Assembly: GCA_026419655.1 (NCBI GenBank)
Contig: JANZZA010000360.1
Coordinates: 1-9,988 of the forward strand
Source: Armatimonadota bacterium
GTDB lineage: Bacteria > Armatimonadota > Zipacnadia > Zipacnadales > FEN-943
Direction of reading: 5' to 3'
DNA: 9,988 nucleotides
The position numbers and the translations under genes are program-made. Below are positions 7,129 through 9,988 of this stretch, one piece after another (the first letter of the stretch is position 1; every line of letters starts with the position of its first letter). The notes beneath the pieces are model-generated. The model was not told the DNA's origin. It saw nothing but the letters and a program-made list of their open reading frames with translations, and did not search any database.

Positions 7129-7827
7129 ATGCGCGGAGCGTTTACCCTCATAGAGCTGCTGGTGGTAATTGCCATCATCTCCATACTCGCGGGGATTCTT
7201 TTTCCGGTGTTCGCTAGGGCCCGCGAGAAGGCTCGCCAGACTTCCTGCCTGAGCAACCTCCATCAGCTTTGCATGGCTTTCCTCATGTACGTGGGCGACT
7301 ATGACGGGCGCGGGATATGGTGGCGGATGCCCGTCGTCGGGACCGGCCCAAGCGGGCGCTGGACAGCCGGCTTTTACACCTGGTACGACATGTTCCTGCC
7401 CTACGTGCGCAATGACCAGCTCCGCGAGTGCCCCACCCGGCAGCTTGAGCGGCCCAGCGCGCAAAACTCATGCAGTCCTGGCACGCCGCCGCCCGTAAAT
7501 GTCGTGGTTTCTGATTACGCCGTCTGGCTCACCTTCCGCCGCGGCGCTGGCACTCAGACCGACCCCATCTACGAGGGTTTCAACTACACCAAGACTGAAT
7601 CCGAGCTTCGTCATCCTGCCCAGTTTTGCTGGATGCCCGAGGGCCTCACCACCGACTACGCCTGCGGCTTTGGGTGCCAGAAATCCTTCTGTCATAACGG
7701 CGGCGGGAATATGGGTTTCGCCGACGGCCACGCCAAATGGCTCAAGTCGGGCGCGTGGTGGGAAGTCGTCCAGGACGCGGCGGGCTACTGGCACTCGAAG
7801 TATTTTTCTATATACGCTCCAGGGTAG
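7129..7827 (+). CDS. Type IV-type prepilin-like protein with H-X9-DG motif (DUF1559-like)
   Basis: A 232-residue membrane-anchored pseudopilin-like protein; its substrate or role is unknown. ATG 7129 follows GGAG (7117-7120) at 8 bases. The N-terminus MRGAFTLIELLVV is a type III (prepilin) signal with very short leader; cleavage would fall before F5, leaving the conserved Glu at mature position 5. The -1 residue is Ala, not the usual Gly. One hydrophobic helix (about 5-28) is followed by the FPVFARAREKARQ segment (25-37) typical of the large DUF1559/H-X9-DG families. WYDMFLPYVRNDQLRECP (85-102) and the exact H-X9-DG motif (H189, D199-G200) complete the assignment. Eight cysteines (40, 48, 101, 115, 167, 179, 183, 188) are unusually many and suggest disulfides. 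Paralogues of this family are often numerous per genome, so neighbours say little about function; the hydrolase-like gene follows after 48 bp. Confidence 0.88.
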   Translation: MRGAFTLIELLVVIAIISILAGILFPVFARAREKARQTSCLSNLHQLCMAFLMYVGDYDGRGIWWRMPVVGTGPSGRWTAGFYTWYDMFLPYVRNDQLRECPTRQLERPSAQNSCSPGTPPPVNVVVSDYAVWLTFRRGAGTQTDPIYEGFNYTKTESELRHPAQFCWMPEGLTTDYACGFGCQKSFCHNGGGNMGFADGHAKWLKSGAWWEVVQDAAGYWHSKYFSIYAPG

Positions 7828-7845
7828 CCGCCGGGCCGTCGGCGG
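7828..7845 (+). terminator. GC hairpin directly after the prepilin stop
   Basis: CCGCCG (7828-7833) and CGGCGG (7840-7845) form a perfect 6-bp stem with a 6-base loop starting at the base after the TAG. There is no uridine run, so it is a poor intrinsic terminator. It may instead attenuate or protect the 3' end of the prepilin mRNA and set a lower level for the downstream gene. Confidence 0.3.
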
Positions 7846-7875
7846 ACCTCTCGCATTGTTCCGGGGGATGCCGCA

Positions 7876-9988
7876 ATGATGCAGCGGGCCGCTCTTGCTT
7901 GCTGGCTCCTGGGCTGTCTTATAGCGCCGGCCGGGCAAGGCCTATCTGGCACCGTGGAGCCAGTCTGGTATCCCGCCAAGGAGCCGTCACCCTTTATCCC
8001 TGACGACGCGCGCATTATCGGCGGCGGGCCCGAAAAGCTCCTGTATTTTCGCGGCCAATGGCCTATCCGTGCTGAGGTAAAGCGAGCCGTCCTGGTAGCC
8101 GCGCCGATGCAGACCGTGCGCCTTTACCTAAACGGCCGCCTCATCCTCGAAGCCCACGACACCCACCAGGCCCGGCCGGTGTGGGCAGACGTGACCGACA
8201 GGCTACAACCAGGAGCTGCCTTTGTCGCCGCGCAGGTGGCTTCTGAGTGGCGTCCGTCCCTGTACGTGCAAATGCGCGTCGAGTACACCGACGGCTCCTG
8301 GCAAGACATGGGCACCGGCCCGGACTGGCAATGGTGCGCCACCCCAGAGCCTGACTGGACGACCTCCCCCCAAGCTGGCGGCGACTGGCAGCCTGTTGAG
8401 GACATTGGCGGCTATTACCACGACGAGCACAGCTTCTGGCAGCGGGAATTTGCGCTCCTGCCGCGGGAGATGCTGCGCGAGCGCCTGGAAGCCCATAACG
8501 CTTGCCTGCGGCGCCTCTGGGAGCAAGACCGGCGCGACCCCGGCCTGGTTATCACCCAGCCGCCCGACCGCCCGGAATGGGCGCGACAGTTCCGTGGTTT
8601 CTGCCGCGTGGATGACCGGACGGGCCAGCTTGTAGACGGTGCCGGTCGCGTCCGCCACCTTTTCTTTACCATTTATAGCCAAAAAGGCGCCCTTGGCCTT
8701 CCCGAAATGGACCTGGAGCGGCTTGAGCGCGACCTGGACCTTATGGCCCAGGCGGACGTGCACCTGTACATGCGCTCGACGGGCTGGGGCTGGCTGCTCA
8801 CCAAGGATGGCCAGTGGGCGCCGCTTTCCCACCAGCCAAAAGGCGCAGGCAGCCGCCATTTCGCTCGCGGTATTGACCTCCTCGATTATTTTGTCCGGCG
8901 GGCCTGGGCCCACGGGCGGTACATTATCTTCGAGGGAGATTTCTTCTGGGCTGCCCATCCTGATGTCGTCCCGCCCCCCTACCGCTCCCGCTATCACCTC
9001 TACCCGGAACTCGTCGAAGCCCAGGCCCTGGCCATGCGCCGCATCATGAACCGCTACCGCAACTGCACCAACGTCCTGGGCATGATGATTGGCGAGGAAG
9101 ACATAGTCCTCGACCACGACCTGGAAAACCCTCACCAGCACGCGCTCTTTGTGGATTTCCTGCGGCGCAAATATGGCACTCTCGACGAGTTCAAGCGCCG
9201 GACGCCCTGGGGCTACGACTATGCCGACCTTTCCGGCTACCGGCGTGGCAAATGGCGGGCGGACTATTGGCCCGGCACGCCCGAAGTGGACGTGCTGGTG
9301 CCCGGCTATACGGCGCGACAAGGCCCCTTCGGCCGCGTGAAGCGGTGGGAGGATATTCCTCTTCCACTTTGGCCGGGGCCTGTCAGCCCCGAGGAGCCGA
9401 CGGTGAGACTCGGGGCGTGTCCTTCTCACAACCAGTTCACGCCCGAGGACCCCCTGTGGATTGACTTTTATGAGATGCGCGAGGACGAACTCCTTTTCGG
9501 GATGCTTCAGCGCTGGGCGGAAATCATGCGCCAGGGGATGCCAAGGCAGCTTCTTTTCTACTCCAACGCCCAGGATTTCACCGCTTCCTGGCACTTCCTG
9601 CACCTGTATCGCCGCGCCGACCTGCCCTTCGACGTCATCGGCGTAGGCTGCCACGACTCCGGCCAGAATCTTTCCGAGCTTCCCGCCTGGGCCACCGTGC
9701 GCAAAGCCATCAAGGTCGTCTCCTCTTATCGGCCCTATGTCTTCGCATCCGGCAGCCCAGCGCGCGGCGTGGCTTCCGGGGAGGGAGAAGGCGGCCGGCC
9801 CGGCCAGCCCGAGGAAATCCTCAACTACTACCGCGGCGCCCTCTTTGACGAAATAGGCGGAGGCGCAGCCTGGACTCAAACCTATACCTGGGACCATATC
9901 AGCGGCGTCACCGGCGGCGAGGAGCCTCATATGACGCCCTTGCTGGAATGGATGGCAACCTTCATGCCTGCCGTGCAGGGTGTAAGCT
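7876..9988 (+). CDS. Secreted GH42-like glycoside hydrolase homologue, 3' partial
   Basis: Open for 704 codons to the window edge with no stop. ATG 7876 (or 7879) follows GGGGGA (7863-7868). A signal peptide is evident (MMQRAALACWLLGCLIAPAG). Residues about 75-175 form a beta-sandwich-like module, with VRLYLNGRLI (81-90), ADVTDRLQPGA (104-114) and WRPSLYVQMRVEYTDGSW (125-142), resembling the N-terminal sugar-binding module of alpha-L-rhamnosidases. From about 260 the pattern fits a TIM barrel: FEGDFFW (352-358), NVLGMMIGEED (399-409) followed by FVDFLRRKYGTLDEFKRR (425-442). That arrangement parallels the GH42 segment ending in NE, followed by a CxxC-type stretch and KYGT, which would place the acid/base at E408. 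DFYEMREDELLFGMLQRW (530-547) is another GH42-like segment. The nucleophile was not identified with confidence. An extracellular or periplasmic glycosidase is likely; the substrate is unknown and the family call is inference. Confidence 0.7.
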   Translation, partial: MMQRAALACWLLGCLIAPAGQGLSGTVEPVWYPAKEPSPFIPDDARIIGGGPEKLLYFRGQWPIRAEVKRAVLVAAPMQTVRLYLNGRLILEAHDTHQARPVWADVTDRLQPGAAFVAAQVASEWRPSLYVQMRVEYTDGSWQDMGTGPDWQWCATPEPDWTTSPQAGGDWQPVEDIGGYYHDEHSFWQREFALLPREMLRERLEAHNACLRRLWEQDRRDPGLVITQPPDRPEWARQFRGFCRVDDRTGQLVDGAGRVRHLFFTIYSQKGALGLPEMDLERLERDLDLMAQADVHLYMRSTGWGWLLTKDGQWAPLSHQPKGAGSRHFARGIDLLDYFVRRAWAHGRYIIFEGDFFWAAHPDVVPPPYRSRYHLYPELVEAQALAMRRIMNRYRNCTNVLGMMIGEEDIVLDHDLENPHQHALFVDFLRRKYGTLDEFKRRTPWGYDYADLSGYRRGKWRADYWPGTPEVDVLVPGYTARQGPFGRVKRWEDIPLPLWPGPVSPEEPTVRLGACPSHNQFTPEDPLWIDFYEMREDELLFGMLQRWAEIMRQGMPRQLLFYSNAQDFTASWHFLHLYRRADLPFDVIGVGCHDSGQNLSELPAWATVRKAIKVVSSYRPYVFASGSPARGVASGEGEGGRPGQPEEILNYYRGALFDEIGGGAAWTQTYTWDHISGVTGGEEPHMTPLLEWMATFMPAVQGVS

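Noticed and set aside
8203..9930. 575-codon open frame on the minus strand
   Set aside because: It is antisense to the plus-strand hydrolase frame, which is open for 704 codons with a signal peptide, ribosome binding site and GH42-like motifs. The antisense product has no recognisable motif; long antisense frames are common in GC-rich genes.

Overview
The window reads as chromosomal DNA from a GC-rich, double-membraned bacterium. A tripartite efflux operon with an outer-membrane factor implies an outer membrane. The type IV-type prepilin with an exact H-X9-DG motif and a tail beginning FPVFARAREKARQ, next to a small copper-amine-oxidase-N-like protein and a GH42-like hydrolase, is a combination I associate with Armatimonadota (Planctomycetota is second choice). 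This placement is inference from gene content; there is no rRNA or marker gene.

Region 1 (1-5269, + strand) is one operon: a TolC-type outer-membrane factor (5' end outside the window), a MacA/HlyD-type periplasmic adaptor with a very long coiled-coil segment, a MacB-type ATPase whose ATG overlaps the adaptor stop, and a MacB/FtsX-type permease. Together they make a complete MacAB-TolC-like ABC exporter; the substrate cannot be read from the sequence. The ATPase carries an unusual D-loop.

Region 2 (5270-7128) is mostly non-coding and holds the least ordinary content. At least six diverged units of about 120-128 bp lie here, bounded by imperfect terminal inverted repeats of the form GGGTGACTGTTGCAAAA ... 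TTTTGCAACAGTCWCCC. Four lie before and two after a single minus-strand gene (5962-6429) for a secreted protein with a copper-amine-oxidase-N-like fold. Sequence outside the units is also shared in inverted orientation on the two sides of this gene. No transposase is visible, so these look like decayed non-autonomous (MITE-like) elements.

Region 3 (7047-9988, + strand) has a good sigma70-type promoter, an H-X9-DG (DUF1559-type) prepilin-like protein, and after 48 bp a secreted protein with an N-terminal beta-sandwich and a GH42-like TIM barrel. The last gene is open for 704 codons and runs off the window. The two are co-directional and may be co-transcribed.

No rRNA, tRNA, CRISPR array or complete insertion sequence was seen.
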